Positions 1 through 8,975 of a stretch of 8,991 nucleotides of DNA are shown in pieces. The stretch's first letter is position 1. Each line of letters opens with the position of its first letter. The stretch spans positions 1 through 8,991 of the forward strand of contig QEUW01000033.1 in NCBI GenBank assembly GCA_003577005.1, given 5' to 3'. A program made the translations under genes and the position numbers. Under the pieces are notes generated by a model that searched no databases, was not told the origin of the DNA, and was given only the letters and a program-made list of their open reading frames with translations. The stretch is from Chloroflexota bacterium. GTDB taxonomy: Bacteria; Chloroflexota; Anaerolineae; Caldilineales; Caldilineaceae.

Positions 1-1256
1 ACGAGTTCTACATCGCCGATGCGCACCGTGTCGCCATCCTTCACACCCGCTTCGCGCAGCGCATCGGTGATGCCCATCGCCCGCAGAATCCGCTGGAAAC
101 GCATGGCGGCCTCATAGTAATCCCAGTTGGTCATCTGGGCGGCGCGCTCGATAGCGACGCCTTCCACCAGCCATGTGTCGTCGGCCAGCGGGTAGATCTG
201 GAAGGCCTTTTCGTCATCCGCCGGTGTGATTTCGGGCAGTTCTTCCACCGCTTCGGGTAGCAGGGGCGGTGGCAGGGCGTCCAACTGCGCCTGCACCTCG
301 TAGAGCAGCGGCATGATATTTTGCTGCGTGACCGCGCTGATGTTCATCACCGGCAGACCGTGCGCCCGGATCGCCGCTTCCACCTGGGGCCAGATGGCCT
401 GCGCCTGGGGCAAATCCATCTTGTTGAGCACGACGATCTGCGGCTTCTCCAGCAGGGCAGGGTTGAAGAGTTCGAGCTCCTGGTTGACGGCCTCGAAGTC
501 GCCCAATGGGTCGGGGCTGTCGCCGCCGAGCAGATGGATCAACATGCGGGTCCGCTCGATGTGGCGCAGAAAGTCCAGCCCCAGCCCGACGCCCTCGTGG
601 GCGCCCTCCATCAGGCCGGGGATGTCCACCAGCACGATCTGGCGATGGTCCACTTCGGCCACACCCAAGTTGGGGGTGACGGTGGTGAACGGGTAGTCGG
701 CGATCTTGGGTTTGGCTGCGCTGACCACGCTGAGCAGGGTCGATTTGCCTGCATTGGGCACACCGATGATCCCAACATCGGCCACCAGCCTGAGCTCCAA
801 CCTGAGCCAGCGTTCCTGCCCGGCCTCACCCTTTTCGGCCAGCCGTGGGGCCTTGTTGCGGGCAGACTTGAAGGCGGCGTTGCCCCGGCCCCCGCGCCCG
901 CCCTGCGCCACCAGCGCCTCCTGGCCGGGCTGGGTCAGGTCGGCGACGAGTTCGCCCGTTTCGGCGTCAAAGGCCAGCGTGCCGGGTGGAACCGGGATGC
1001 GCAGATCCGCCCCCATAGCGCCCGTCTTGTCAGCGCCCGAACCGTGTTGGCCCCGTTCGGCGCGATAGTGCGTCTGGTTTTGGAAGGCGTGCAGGGTATT
1101 GAGGCCCGGGTCCACTACCAGGTAAACGTGTCCACCGCGGCCACCGTTGCCACCCGATGGACCGCCGCGCGGGACAAATTTTTCCCGGCGAAAGGCAACG
1201 ACACCATTGCCACCGTCACCGGCCTTGACAAGGATTTTGGCTTGATCAAAGAACAT
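1..1256 (-). CDS. obgE: GTPase Obg (ObgE/CgtA), 3' end cut by window edge
   Basis: Obg is an essential ribosome-associated GTPase that acts in 50S subunit maturation and stress control. The visible 418 residues start [16 protein letters not shown], a typical Obg start. The glycine-rich Obg fold covers about residues 1-158 ([12 protein letters not shown] at 31-42, GGRGGRGN at 119-126). The G domain follows, with G1 GVPNAGKS 165-172, G2 PFTT 189-192, G3 DIPGL 211-215, G4 NKMD 278-281 and G5 ISA 306-308. The C-terminal OCT domain begins near 345 and reaches RIGDVEL at the edge, so probably only some 10-20 residues are missing. The start is fixed by homology. No Shine-Dalgarno is possible if the promoter at 1263-1292 is used, because transcription would begin at the ATG itself. 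It is divergent to the LysM gene. Assignment is very secure. Confidence 0.97.
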   Translation of the reverse strand, partial: MFFDQAKILVKAGDGGNGVVAFRREKFVPRGGPSGGNGGRGGHVYLVVDPGLNTLHAFQNQTHYRAERGQHGSGADKTGAMGADLRIPVPPGTLAFDAETGELVADLTQPGQEALVAQGGRGGRGNAAFKSARNKAPRLAEKGEAGQERWLRLELRLVADVGIIGVPNAGKSTLLSVVSAAKPKIADYPFTTVTPNLGVAEVDHRQIVLVDIPGLMEGAHEGVGLGLDFLRHIERTRMLIHLLGGDSPDPLGDFEAVNQELELFNPALLEKPQIVVLNKMDLPQAQAIWPQVEAAIRAHGLPVMNISAVTQQNIMPLLYEVQAQLDALPPPLLPEAVEELPEITPADDEKAFQIYPLADDTWLVEGVAIERAAQMTNWDYYEAAMRFQRILRAMGITDALREAGVKDGDTVRIGDVEL

Positions 1257-1262
1257 GCGAAA

Positions 1263-1292
1263 ATTGTAGCCAATATCAGCCCAAAAAGCCAA
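1263..1292 (-). promoter_or_regulatory. Candidate leaderless promoter of obg
   Basis: On the minus strand, TTGGCT (1292-1287; 4 of 6 to consensus) is followed by an 18-base spacer and TACAAT (1268-1263; 5 of 6). Only six bases (TTTCGC) separate the -10 box from the obg ATG at 1256. A start seven bases past the -10 falls on the A of the start codon. This arrangement is typical of leaderless mRNAs. Seen by eye, with no expression evidence. Confidence 0.5.
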
Positions 1293-1336
1293 TCGTGAGG
1301 TTTCCCGTGCAGTCCGGCAACTCGCAGACAAAATGG

Positions 1337-3151
1337 ATGCATTCTGCACGACGGAGTTTAGGTATTCTTTTTCTTTCCTTGCTCCTTGTGTTTGTCTGGT
1401 TGTGTGCGCCAGCCCCCCTTCGCGCCCAGGATGATGTGCCTGCTACCCATACAGTGCGCGCCGGCGAAACGTTGAGCGAAATCGCCGCGGCCTATGGCGT
1501 CACCACGGCCGAATTGATGGCCCTCAACAACATTACCAATTCAAACCAGATTCGCAGCGGTCAGGAACTGGCGTTGCCGGAGAACGCCATCCGGATCGGG
1601 CGACCCACTATTGCTGTCCCCACTCACACCGTCGCCGCAGGCGAGACGCTCAGCCAGATTGCCCAGCGCTATGAGCTGTCGCTGGCGCGCTTGATGTACC
1701 TCAATGGCATCAGCGACGCCGACGCTATCTATGTGGGGCAGGTCCTGCGTCTGCCGGTGACCGTTGCTACGCCGGAGCCAGATGCTGCCGACCGGGAGAC
1801 GCCTACCACAGAGCCGCTGCCTGCGACGGCGACCGAGACTCCTACCTCACCAGAAACGCCAGTGCCAGACGAGGAGCCACGCCCAGCGACGCACACGGTG
1901 CGCCCGGGCGAGACGTTGAGCGAAATTGCCCAACAATATGGCCTTTCGACGCGGCAATTGATGGAGGCCAACGGCATCCAAAACGCCGATGCCATCTATA
2001 GCGGCCAGGAACTGCGTATCCCCGGTGTGCCTACCGCAACGCCCACTACCACCGACACACCGGAGGAGCCGCCGACGCCTCATCCCACCGAGGAAGCGCC
2101 GGAAGCCGGAGCGGGTGAGCCATCCACCGAGGAAAGCGACCCGGCTGCGGAAGCGGCGGTCGAGTCTGCTGTCGGCATTGCCAGCCTCAACCGCACCTAC
2201 ACCGTCCGTCGCAACGATACCATCAGCCGGGTCGCCCAACGCCTGGGCGTGGCCGTCGAGGCGCTGCGGCGGATCAACCGGCTGCAATCGAACAGCGACC
2301 TCGCTGTCGGCCAAGAGCTGATCATCCCCGCCACCGCCGATGATCTGCGTGTTCTGCATCCCGATGTCACCCCTGGCCGGGAGTATATCGTCAAGCCCGG
2401 CGACAGCCTAAGCGTGATCGCCAAAGAATTTGGCCTCTCGCTGGCGGATGTGATGGCGGCCAACTACATCGGCAACCCCAACACGATCTATGTAGGCCAG
2501 CGGCTCGTCATCCCTGACGCGCCGGCTGAACAGGATGAAACAGTGCAGGAGACGCCAACGGTTGGCCCAGCGCGCAGTGGATTCTACTACTATACCGTAC
2601 AACCGGGCGACACCCTGTCGGAACTGGCGCGGCAATTCGATAGCACGATGTTGGCGCTGTCAGAATATAACGACTTGCCCAACGCCGAGACGGTTTATCG
2701 AGGGCTGGAGCTACGCATCCCCTACGGGCCGCCGCCCCAGCCGGTGCGCCAGCCGCCCGTACCCACTTCCGGCACCCGTTTTCTCGTCAGCCTGAGCCGC
2801 CAGGAGTGCTGGCTCTTTTGGGGAAAAGAGGTGTACCGGCGCTGGCGGTGCAGCACGGGCTACGGTGAATTCATCACCCGCACGGGCAACTTTGCGGTGC
2901 AGAGTAAGATCGAAAATGCCAAGAGCAACGCCTACCGGCTCGACATGCCCTACTGGCTGGGCATCTATTATGTCGGCAACTATGAAAACGGCATCCACGG
3001 CCTGCCGGTGAGCTGGGCAACAGGTGAGAAGATCTGGACCAGTCTCATCGGTCAGCCCGCCACCTTTGGTTGCGCCATGCTTGCCGACGAAGACGCCGCC
3101 GAGCTCTTTCAGATGGCATACATTGGCATGCCGGTCCATATTATCGATTAG
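1337..3151 (+). CDS. Exported six-LysM L,D-transpeptidase (YkuD) family protein
   Basis: Probable cell-wall enzyme: LysM repeats bind peptidoglycan glycan chains, and YkuD domains make or modify 3-3 peptide cross-links through a Cys nucleophile. The frame opens at GTG 1295, but I prefer ATG 1337. It gives a clean signal peptide: HSARR, then a hydrophobic stretch [15 protein letters not shown], then APAPLRAQ before the mature part. Neither start has a strong ribosome site. Counting from GTG 1295 (618 aa; 604 from the ATG), LysM copies lie at about 51-95, 110-154, 199-243, 301-345, 363-407 and 431-476. Pro/Thr/Glu-rich linkers lie at 157-198 and 244-290. The YkuD domain is about 493-618, with HG at 568-569 and the Cys at 593 in ATFGCAML. 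The usual [S/T]HGC[I/V]R signature is altered: His is Phe and the following Arg is lost. Copies 1 and 3 are the most alike ([14 protein letters not shown]). It is divergent from obg. Family is secure; activity is inferred. Confidence 0.9.
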   Translation: MHSARRSLGILFLSLLLVFVWLCAPAPLRAQDDVPATHTVRAGETLSEIAAAYGVTTAELMALNNITNSNQIRSGQELALPENAIRIGRPTIAVPTHTVAAGETLSQIAQRYELSLARLMYLNGISDADAIYVGQVLRLPVTVATPEPDAADRETPTTEPLPATATETPTSPETPVPDEEPRPATHTVRPGETLSEIAQQYGLSTRQLMEANGIQNADAIYSGQELRIPGVPTATPTTTDTPEEPPTPHPTEEAPEAGAGEPSTEESDPAAEAAVESAVGIASLNRTYTVRRNDTISRVAQRLGVAVEALRRINRLQSNSDLAVGQELIIPATADDLRVLHPDVTPGREYIVKPGDSLSVIAKEFGLSLADVMAANYIGNPNTIYVGQRLVIPDAPAEQDETVQETPTVGPARSGFYYYTVQPGDTLSELARQFDSTMLALSEYNDLPNAETVYRGLELRIPYGPPPQPVRQPPVPTSGTRFLVSLSRQECWLFWGKEVYRRWRCSTGYGEFITRTGNFAVQSKIENAKSNAYRLDMPYWLGIYYVGNYENGIHGLPVSWATGEKIWTSLIGQPATFGCAMLADEDAAELFQMAYIGMPVHIID

Positions 3152-3182
3152 CAGGTTTTCTGAATGAGGGGGAAAAAGCAGG

Positions 3183-3245
3183 AACACAGAGAACACAGAG
3201 GTTTTTTCTCAGTGCGCTCCGTGTCTTCTCTGTGAACTCTGTGTT
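3183..3245. repeat. CACAGAG-type inverted repeat in the gap after the LysM gene
   Basis: The arms 3183-3200 and 3228-3245 are 18 bases each and complementary at 16 positions. The left arm is itself a tandem of ACACAGAG units. The 27-base loop contains a T6 run (3202-3207). This arrangement resembles the dispersed palindromic CACAGAGA repeats I recall from Chloroflexota and other environmental genomes. It lies 31 bases after the LysM stop, so it could also act as a terminator or mRNA end-protector, but no T-run follows the second arm. The rest of the 3152-3311 gap holds no gene that I can see. Confidence 0.65.
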
Positions 3246-3257
3246 GCCGCTTTTAAC

Positions 3258-3287
3258 TTGTTACCCATTGCGCTTTGTCACTACGAT
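3258..3287 (+). promoter_or_regulatory. Weak candidate promoter for the 3312 gene cluster
   Basis: TTGTTA (3258-3263; 4 of 6) lies 18 bases before TACGAT (3282-3287; 4 of 6), predicting a start near 3294, just upstream of the HypE-like gene. It is the best match in this gap but weak. Its -10 hexamer is the same as that proposed for the S41 protease promoter. Confidence 0.25.
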
Positions 3288-3309
3288 TTAGATAGAGTCT
3301 GAGTCACCA

Positions 3310-3323
3310 TTGTGTCTACACAA
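3310..3323. promoter_or_regulatory. Perfect 6-2-6 palindrome over the first possible start of the HypE-like gene
   Basis: TTGTGT and ACACAA are separated by CT, and the left arm contains the GTG at 3312. It could be an operator, or a small hairpin over the start codon. A palindrome of this length is expected about twice by chance in a window this size, so only its position makes it notable. Confidence 0.25.
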
Positions 3324-4355
3324 ATAGCCACAGCGGGGATGCCCGCAGGGAAGTTGCCGGCGGCGTTGCTGGCAGAACTTTTGCAAACCTTACCCACGAC
3401 GGACCCGGCGCTCGTGCTGGGTCCGTCGGTGGGCGAGGATGCTGCGGTGATCGATTTTGCGCCTGGCCAGGAGCAGTTGCTCGTGGCGAAGAGCGATCCC
3501 ATCACCTTTGCCACCGATGAGATCGGCCACTATGCGGTCAACGTCTGCGCCAACGATCTGGGGGTGACGGGAGCGACGCCCCGCTTCTATCTGCCCACGC
3601 TCTTGCTGCCCGCCGGCCAGGCGGATGAGGCGCTGGCCCGGCGTATCTTTGGACAGATCGGCGCGGCCTGCCGCGAGCTGGAGATCGTCGTGGCCGGCGG
3701 GCACAGCGAGATCACGCCGACGGTCAACCAGCCGGTGATCGCCGGTATGATGTTGGGCTCGGTGCGGCGCGGTCGTATGATCAGTTCACGCGGCGCTCGA
3801 CCGGGTGATGTGGTGCTGCTCGCCGGTGCAGCAGCCGTCGAAGGGACAAGTATCATCGCTCGCGAGATGCGTAACCAGTTGCTGGCGCGCGGCTGGCCGG
3901 CGGCGACACTGGACGAGGCGGCCAACTATCTTTACCAGCCGGGAATCAGCGTGCTGCGCCCAGCGCTTGCGGCGGCGGAGCAGGGCCTGGTCACCGCCAT
4001 GCACGACCCGACCGAGGGGGGAATTGCAACTGGACTGCTGGAGTTGGCTATAGCAGCGAGTGTAGGGCTGCGTATTGACCTGGACGCGATCCCGGTGTCC
4101 GGCCTGACGGCGCGGCTCTGTCGCGAGTTCGGGCTGGACCCGCTGGGCACAATCGGGTCAGGCGCGCTGATCGCCACGGCGCGGGAAGCGGATGCACCGG
4201 TCTTGCAGCAGGTATGGTCGCAACAAGGTTGGGCCAGCGCAACCATCGGCAGAGTTTTGCCACCAACCGATGGAGTTCAAGGCTATCGCACCAACCGGGC
4301 GGTGGATTTTCCCAACTTCGCCGTCGATGAGATTACAAAACTGTGGGAAACTTGA
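3312..4355 (+). CDS. HypE-like AIR synthase (PurM) superfamily protein
   Basis: This 347-residue protein belongs to the ATP-using AIR synthase/PurM superfamily (PurM, ThiL, SelD, HypE) and is closest by eye to HypE-type proteins. The visible landmarks are a metal/ATP motif GEDAAVID at 41-48, SDP at 61-63, NVCANDLG at 77-84, GGHSE at 129-133, the HypE-like MHDPTEGG at 230-237, and GSGAL at 282-286. The N- and C-terminal AIR synthase domains join near residue 155-165. Canonical HypE ends in a conserved Cys (PRIC) that carries the thiocarbamate/cyanide group. This protein ends FAVDEITKLWET with no Cys, and no hyp or hydrogenase genes are nearby, so hydrogenase maturation is unlikely and the substrate is unknown. 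Start: GTG 3312, or ATG 3339 (MPAGKLPAALLAELL), which has GGGG immediately before it. The GNAT gene follows after 22 bases, which suggests co-transcription. Confidence 0.82.
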   Translation: MSTQIATAGMPAGKLPAALLAELLQTLPTTDPALVLGPSVGEDAAVIDFAPGQEQLLVAKSDPITFATDEIGHYAVNVCANDLGVTGATPRFYLPTLLLPAGQADEALARRIFGQIGAACRELEIVVAGGHSEITPTVNQPVIAGMMLGSVRRGRMISSRGARPGDVVLLAGAAAVEGTSIIAREMRNQLLARGWPAATLDEAANYLYQPGISVLRPALAAAEQGLVTAMHDPTEGGIATGLLELAIAASVGLRIDLDAIPVSGLTARLCREFGLDPLGTIGSGALIATAREADAPVLQQVWSQQGWASATIGRVLPPTDGVQGYRTNRAVDFPNFAVDEITKLWET

Positions 4356-4377
4356 AAAACATCCGGTTACACCAACT

Positions 4378-5289
<912 letters not shown>

Positions 5290-5325
5290 CCAGACACGAT
5301 CGATCCAGACGCCATCAAGCGATGT

Positions 5326-5613
5326 GTGCGTAACAATCTGTATGTGTACAGTCTACACGCAGATATCGAACGTCAGGCAGACCAACTTACGTTTGCACAG
5401 ATCGAATCGGCCTTGCTAAACTGTGAACACCTGGAGTACTATCCTGATACCGGGCGCGGTGAGAGTTGTCTGGTGTTGGGTTTCGCCGGCGATTTGCCGA
5501 TCTACATCGTCTGTGGCTGGCGGGGCGAACGGATCATCCTCATTATGGTCTATATTCCAGGCCCGCCTGCCTTCGTCGATCCGTGGACAAGAGGAGAGAA
5601 AACCGATGTCTGA
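5326..5613 (+). CDS. DUF4258 family protein (toxin-like partner)
   Basis: Small protein of 95 residues. Features typical of DUF4258 are YVYSLHADIERQ at 6-17, the LTFAQIESALLNCE helix at 21-34, YYPDTGRGESCLVLGF at 38-53, and a C-terminal strand IYIVCGWRGERIILIMVYIP. DUF4258 proteins resemble small RelE/MqsR-like toxins and often precede a YgiT zinc-finger gene, as here. Its activity is not proven. The stop overlaps the YgiT start by eight bases (ATGTCTGA), so the two are probably translationally coupled. The start is uncertain. GTG 5326 is the first usual start after the GNAT stop, but the frame upstream reads IDPDAIKRC, which looks like the first family helix, so the GTG start may clip it. 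No clear ribosome site is seen. Confidence 0.75.
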   Translation: MRNNLYVYSLHADIERQADQLTFAQIESALLNCEHLEYYPDTGRGESCLVLGFAGDLPIYIVCGWRGERIILIMVYIPGPPAFVDPWTRGEKTDV

Positions 5614-5866
5614 TCAGAATGGGAGGGTGATCTGCAACTTTTGCGGCGGTGATCGATTTATCACGCGTCGCATCAATTACTTATATAGCCATAAAGGCCA
5701 GTATCTGATCGTGCCCAATACGCCGGTAGAGGTTTGCCTAAATTGCGGCATGGTCTACTATGATGCGGCCGTTCTCAAGGAGATCGAGCGTCGTTTCTTT
5801 GCCATCCACCAACACCTCGAACGCCCTGATCGCTATGTTCAGACTCCCGTTGCGGAATTCGCCTGA
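5606..5866 (+). CDS. YgiT-type zinc-finger protein (antitoxin-like)
   Basis: Small 86-residue protein with two CxxC knuckles, C10-NF-C13 and C44-LN-C47, that would bind one zinc ion, as in the N-terminal domain of the antitoxin MqsA/YgiT. Between them lies the usual beta-rich segment (ITRRINYLYSHKGQYLIVPNTPVEVC); after them comes a helix (DAAVLKEIERRFFAI). It lacks the C-terminal helix-turn-helix of full MqsA, so it could bind a partner but probably not repress its own operon through DNA. The start ATG 5606 is set by a strong ribosome site, AGGAG at 5592-5596 with nine bases of spacing. The frame is open further upstream to 5423, but that part is the shadow of DUF4258. The racemase gene follows after 38 bases. 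Confidence 0.85.
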   Translation: MSDQNGRVICNFCGGDRFITRRINYLYSHKGQYLIVPNTPVEVCLNCGMVYYDAAVLKEIERRFFAIHQHLERPDRYVQTPVAEFA

Positions 5867-5904
5867 TATCATCCCCCAAACCAGTTTATTGAGGAACAAT
5901 CGCC

Positions 5905-7009
<1,105 letters not shown>

Positions 7010-7029
<20 letters not shown>

Positions 7030-7071
7030 TGCGTGTTGCCTGGACGAGCTATTACGCATTACGCATTACTA
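7010..7071. repeat. Perfect 21-bp inverted repeat made of GTAATGC heptamers
   Basis: The arms 7010-7030 and 7051-7071 are exact reverse complements around a 20-base loop. The left side is GTAATGC repeated three times (7012-7032); the right side is ATTACGC twice plus a partial copy (7051-7069). The left arm encodes the racemase C-terminus (from V369) and its stop. The right arm ends two bases before the GGAG ribosome site of the NUDIX gene. RNA from either strand could form a long hairpin. No T-run follows, so a simple terminator is unlikely. It looks like a small mobile or slippage-derived palindromic element. Confidence 0.85.
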
Positions 7072-7086
7072 TTGGAGCTAGCCGCC

Positions 7087-7674
7087 ATGAAAGTACACGA
7101 GCAGGGTGTTCATGAACCTGGCCGCCGCCGCTATCAGGCCATCCCTCGCACGTTGGTTTTTCTCACCAGCGTCAACCCGCAGACCGGTATGCAGGAAGTG
7201 TTGCTGCTCAAAGGTGCGCCGACAAAGCGGCTGTGGGCGAACAAGTACAACGGCTTAGGCGGCCACGTTGAGGCTGATGAGGATATTCTGTCGGCGGCGC
7301 TGCGTGAGGTGGTTGAGGAGACGGGACTCACGCCTGTCTCGTTGACTCTGCGTGGCGTAATCAATATCGACACCGGCCGCGACCAGGAAGGGCCGCGGCC
7401 AGGTGTGCTCATGTTTGTCTTTTGCGGCGAGAGCGCCGAACGAACCGTCGCTACTACGGCGGAAGGTACACCCGAATGGCTACCGGTTGAGCGCTTAGCC
7501 GATTATCCGTTGGTCGATGACCTCTACGAAGTTCTTCCACGTACTCTTGCCGGTGGCCCCCTCTTCTACGGCCACTATTCGCCCCAGGCTGATGGCTCGT
7601 TGGTCTACGCTTTTTCCGGCGGGCCTACGGCTTCTCAGCGCGCGTCTCTTCAAGCAACATCAACGCCGAACTGA
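7087..7674 (+). CDS. NUDIX hydrolase (MutT / 8-oxo-dGTP diphosphatase-like)
   Basis: NUDIX enzymes cleave nucleoside diphosphates linked to another group, for example oxidised dNTPs or ADP-ribose. The 195-residue protein has a perfect Nudix box, Gx5Ex7REVVEETGL, from G59 to L81; the Glu residues of REVVEE bind metal. It is preceded by RTLVFLT and [23 protein letters not shown], as in MutT/MTH1-type proteins acting on nucleotides. The exact substrate cannot be read from sequence. The start ATG 7087 is chosen for GGAG at 7074-7077. An upstream GTG (7033) would translate through the inverted repeat and is rejected. It follows the racemase by 57 bases. Its last 50 bases overlap the convergent S41 protease gene, and its C-terminal tail (about 178-195) is low in conserved-looking features. 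Confidence 0.9.
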   Translation: MKVHEQGVHEPGRRRYQAIPRTLVFLTSVNPQTGMQEVLLLKGAPTKRLWANKYNGLGGHVEADEDILSAALREVVEETGLTPVSLTLRGVINIDTGRDQEGPRPGVLMFVFCGESAERTVATTAEGTPEWLPVERLADYPLVDDLYEVLPRTLAGGPLFYGHYSPQADGSLVYAFSGGPTASQRASLQATSTPN

Positions 7675-8890
7675 ATTGTAGATCCTCCTGGGGCAGGTCG
7701 TCGCGGCCGGTTGCATCCTGCAGAAGATAGGCGTCGATCTTTTCCACGTCCGGCCCCTGTTCGACCACCACATCGGGTTCGATCCCCTGGTTCTTGATCA
7801 GCCGCATGTCAGGAGTGAGCCAGTTGGTCACACCGAGGCGGATCATGGAACCGTCACTCAATGTAAAGGGGACCAAAACCGTGCCGGTGCCGACGGTCGT
7901 CATGCCCACTAGTTTGGCGCGCTCGTGATCCTGGAGTGCGCCGGAGAGAATCTCGGCTGCGCTGGCCGAACCTTCGTTGATGAGGACAACCATGGGAACG
8001 TCGCGCGCCAGGCCCCGGCCCAGTGATTTGTAGTTGCTTACGCGGCCTTCAGCGTTCCGTTCATTGAGGATAATGGCGCCTTCGGGCAAGAATTGGCTGC
8101 CCACACGCAGCGCCTGGTTGAGTAGGCCACCCGGATTGTTGCGCAAGTCGAGCACAACGCCGGTGATCGGGCGATCCTGGTCAGCTTCGGCGCGGATCGC
8201 TTGTAAGGCAGCTCTTAACTCATCGGCGGTGTCGGCAGCAAACTGGGTAATCTGGATGTAAGCGATGTCGCTTTCAGGTACCCGTGCCCAGGCCACACTG
8301 TCCACATTGATGCGAGCGCGTACGATCTCAATGTCCACCGGCTCCATCTCGCCCGGGTGGATGACCGTCAGCGTCACCGTGCTGCCGGCGGGCCCACGCA
8401 CCCGTGCGATCACGTCCCACTGGGGCATGCCGGTGATCTCTAGGCCATCAACCTTGAGCACGATATCACCGGCCAGCAGCCCGGCTGCTTCGGCTGGCGA
8501 ACCGCGAATGGGCGCAATGATCTTCACCTGCTCGCCCTCGGCGTCGACATAGGCGCCGATCCCCTCGAAGGAGCCTTCAAGGGCGCTGTTCTCCTGTTGC
8601 GCCACCTCGGGCGAAAAGAACGCCGTATGGCCCTGGTCACCCAGCGAATCGAGCATCCCCTGAATGGCGCCATAGGTCATACGCCTAAAGTCAACCCGGT
8701 CGCGATCGACAAAGTGGGTGACGACAATATCCCAGGCCTCCCAAAAAACGGTAAACTCGGTGGGCTGCTCGGCGGCCAACGCGGGTCGCGCCACATACCC
8801 TGTCACGGTGCCGGCGGTAAAGGCTGTAAAGAGCGCCAACGCCAACACCAACACACTCAGCACCCGCTTTGGCGTGGATAGTTTTTTCAT
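7625..8890 (-). CDS. Exported S41 (CtpA/Tsp-like) C-terminal processing protease with PDZ domain, dyad Lys replaced
   Basis: S41 proteases cut exported proteins near the C-terminus, using a PDZ domain to recognise substrate and a Ser-Lys dyad. Counted from ATG 8890 (421 aa), a signal or anchor lies at about 10-30 with a possible cleavage site around ALAAE. The CtpA N-terminal signature GHTAFFSPE is at 87-95, a PDZ domain at about 107-178, and the S41 domain at about 208-373 with [11 protein letters not shown] and GSASAAEIL. The nucleophile is S310. The Lys expected 25 residues later (FGKG in E. coli Tsp) is T335 in VGTGTV, so either activity uses another base or the protein is altered. The start is chosen over the TTG at 8986, which lies within the promoter; GAGGG about 12 bases upstream is a plausible ribosome site. 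Convergent with the NUDIX gene. Confidence 0.92.
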   Translation of the reverse strand: MKKLSTPKRVLSVLVLALALFTAFTAGTVTGYVARPALAAEQPTEFTVFWEAWDIVVTHFVDRDRVDFRRMTYGAIQGMLDSLGDQGHTAFFSPEVAQQENSALEGSFEGIGAYVDAEGEQVKIIAPIRGSPAEAAGLLAGDIVLKVDGLEITGMPQWDVIARVRGPAGSTVTLTVIHPGEMEPVDIEIVRARINVDSVAWARVPESDIAYIQITQFAADTADELRAALQAIRAEADQDRPITGVVLDLRNNPGGLLNQALRVGSQFLPEGAIILNERNAEGRVSNYKSLGRGLARDVPMVVLINEGSASAAEILSGALQDHERAKLVGMTTVGTGTVLVPFTLSDGSMIRLGVTNWLTPDMRLIKNQGIEPDVVVEQGPDVEKIDAYLLQDATGRDDLPQEDLQFSSALMLLEETRAEKP

Positions 8891-8946
8891 CAATTCTGGT
8901 TCCCTCTGAGCAACCACCTTACGGTTCGCAATGCTTCTTAATATGA

Positions 8947-8975
8947 ATCGTAATATTCGTTTGCTATAATGGCAA
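8947..8975 (-). promoter_or_regulatory. Candidate promoter of the S41 protease gene
   Basis: On the minus strand, TTGCCA (8975-8970; 5 of 6 to consensus) is spaced 17 bases from TACGAT (8952-8947; 4 of 6). The predicted start is near 8940, giving a leader of about 50 bases to ATG 8890. A short inverted repeat AATAT/ATATT (8940-8944, 8953-8957) overlaps the -10 and could be an operator. Read by eye only. Confidence 0.4.
8962..8970 (+). promoter_or_regulatory. Extended -10 promoter pointing off the right edge
   Basis: TGCTATAAT is a perfect TGnTATAAT extended -10 element. No good -35 precedes it, which is acceptable for this promoter class. It lies in the centre of an inverted repeat, TTTGC (8960-8964) and GCAAA (8972-8976), and overlaps the -35 of the leftward S41 promoter. 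The transcript would start near 8977 and run into an unseen divergent gene. AAGGGG at 8985-8990 might be part of its ribosome site. Confidence 0.45.

Noticed and set aside
321..1298. Long plus-strand open frame of 325 codons opposite obg
   Set aside because: It is the antisense shadow of a GC-rich, clearly real obg gene; its translation shows no domain-like pattern.
1847..2359. Minus-strand open frame of 170 codons inside the LysM gene
   Set aside because: It lies opposite LysM repeats and low-complexity linkers and has no recognisable features or start context.
3312..4355. Hydrogenase maturation protein HypE proper
   Set aside because: The C-terminal Cys is missing and no other hyp or hydrogenase genes are in the window.
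4192..4377. Upstream extension of the GNAT frame from ATG 4192
   Set aside because: It overlaps the end of the HypE-like gene in another frame, and the added residues do not resemble the GNAT family; ATG 4378 fits better.
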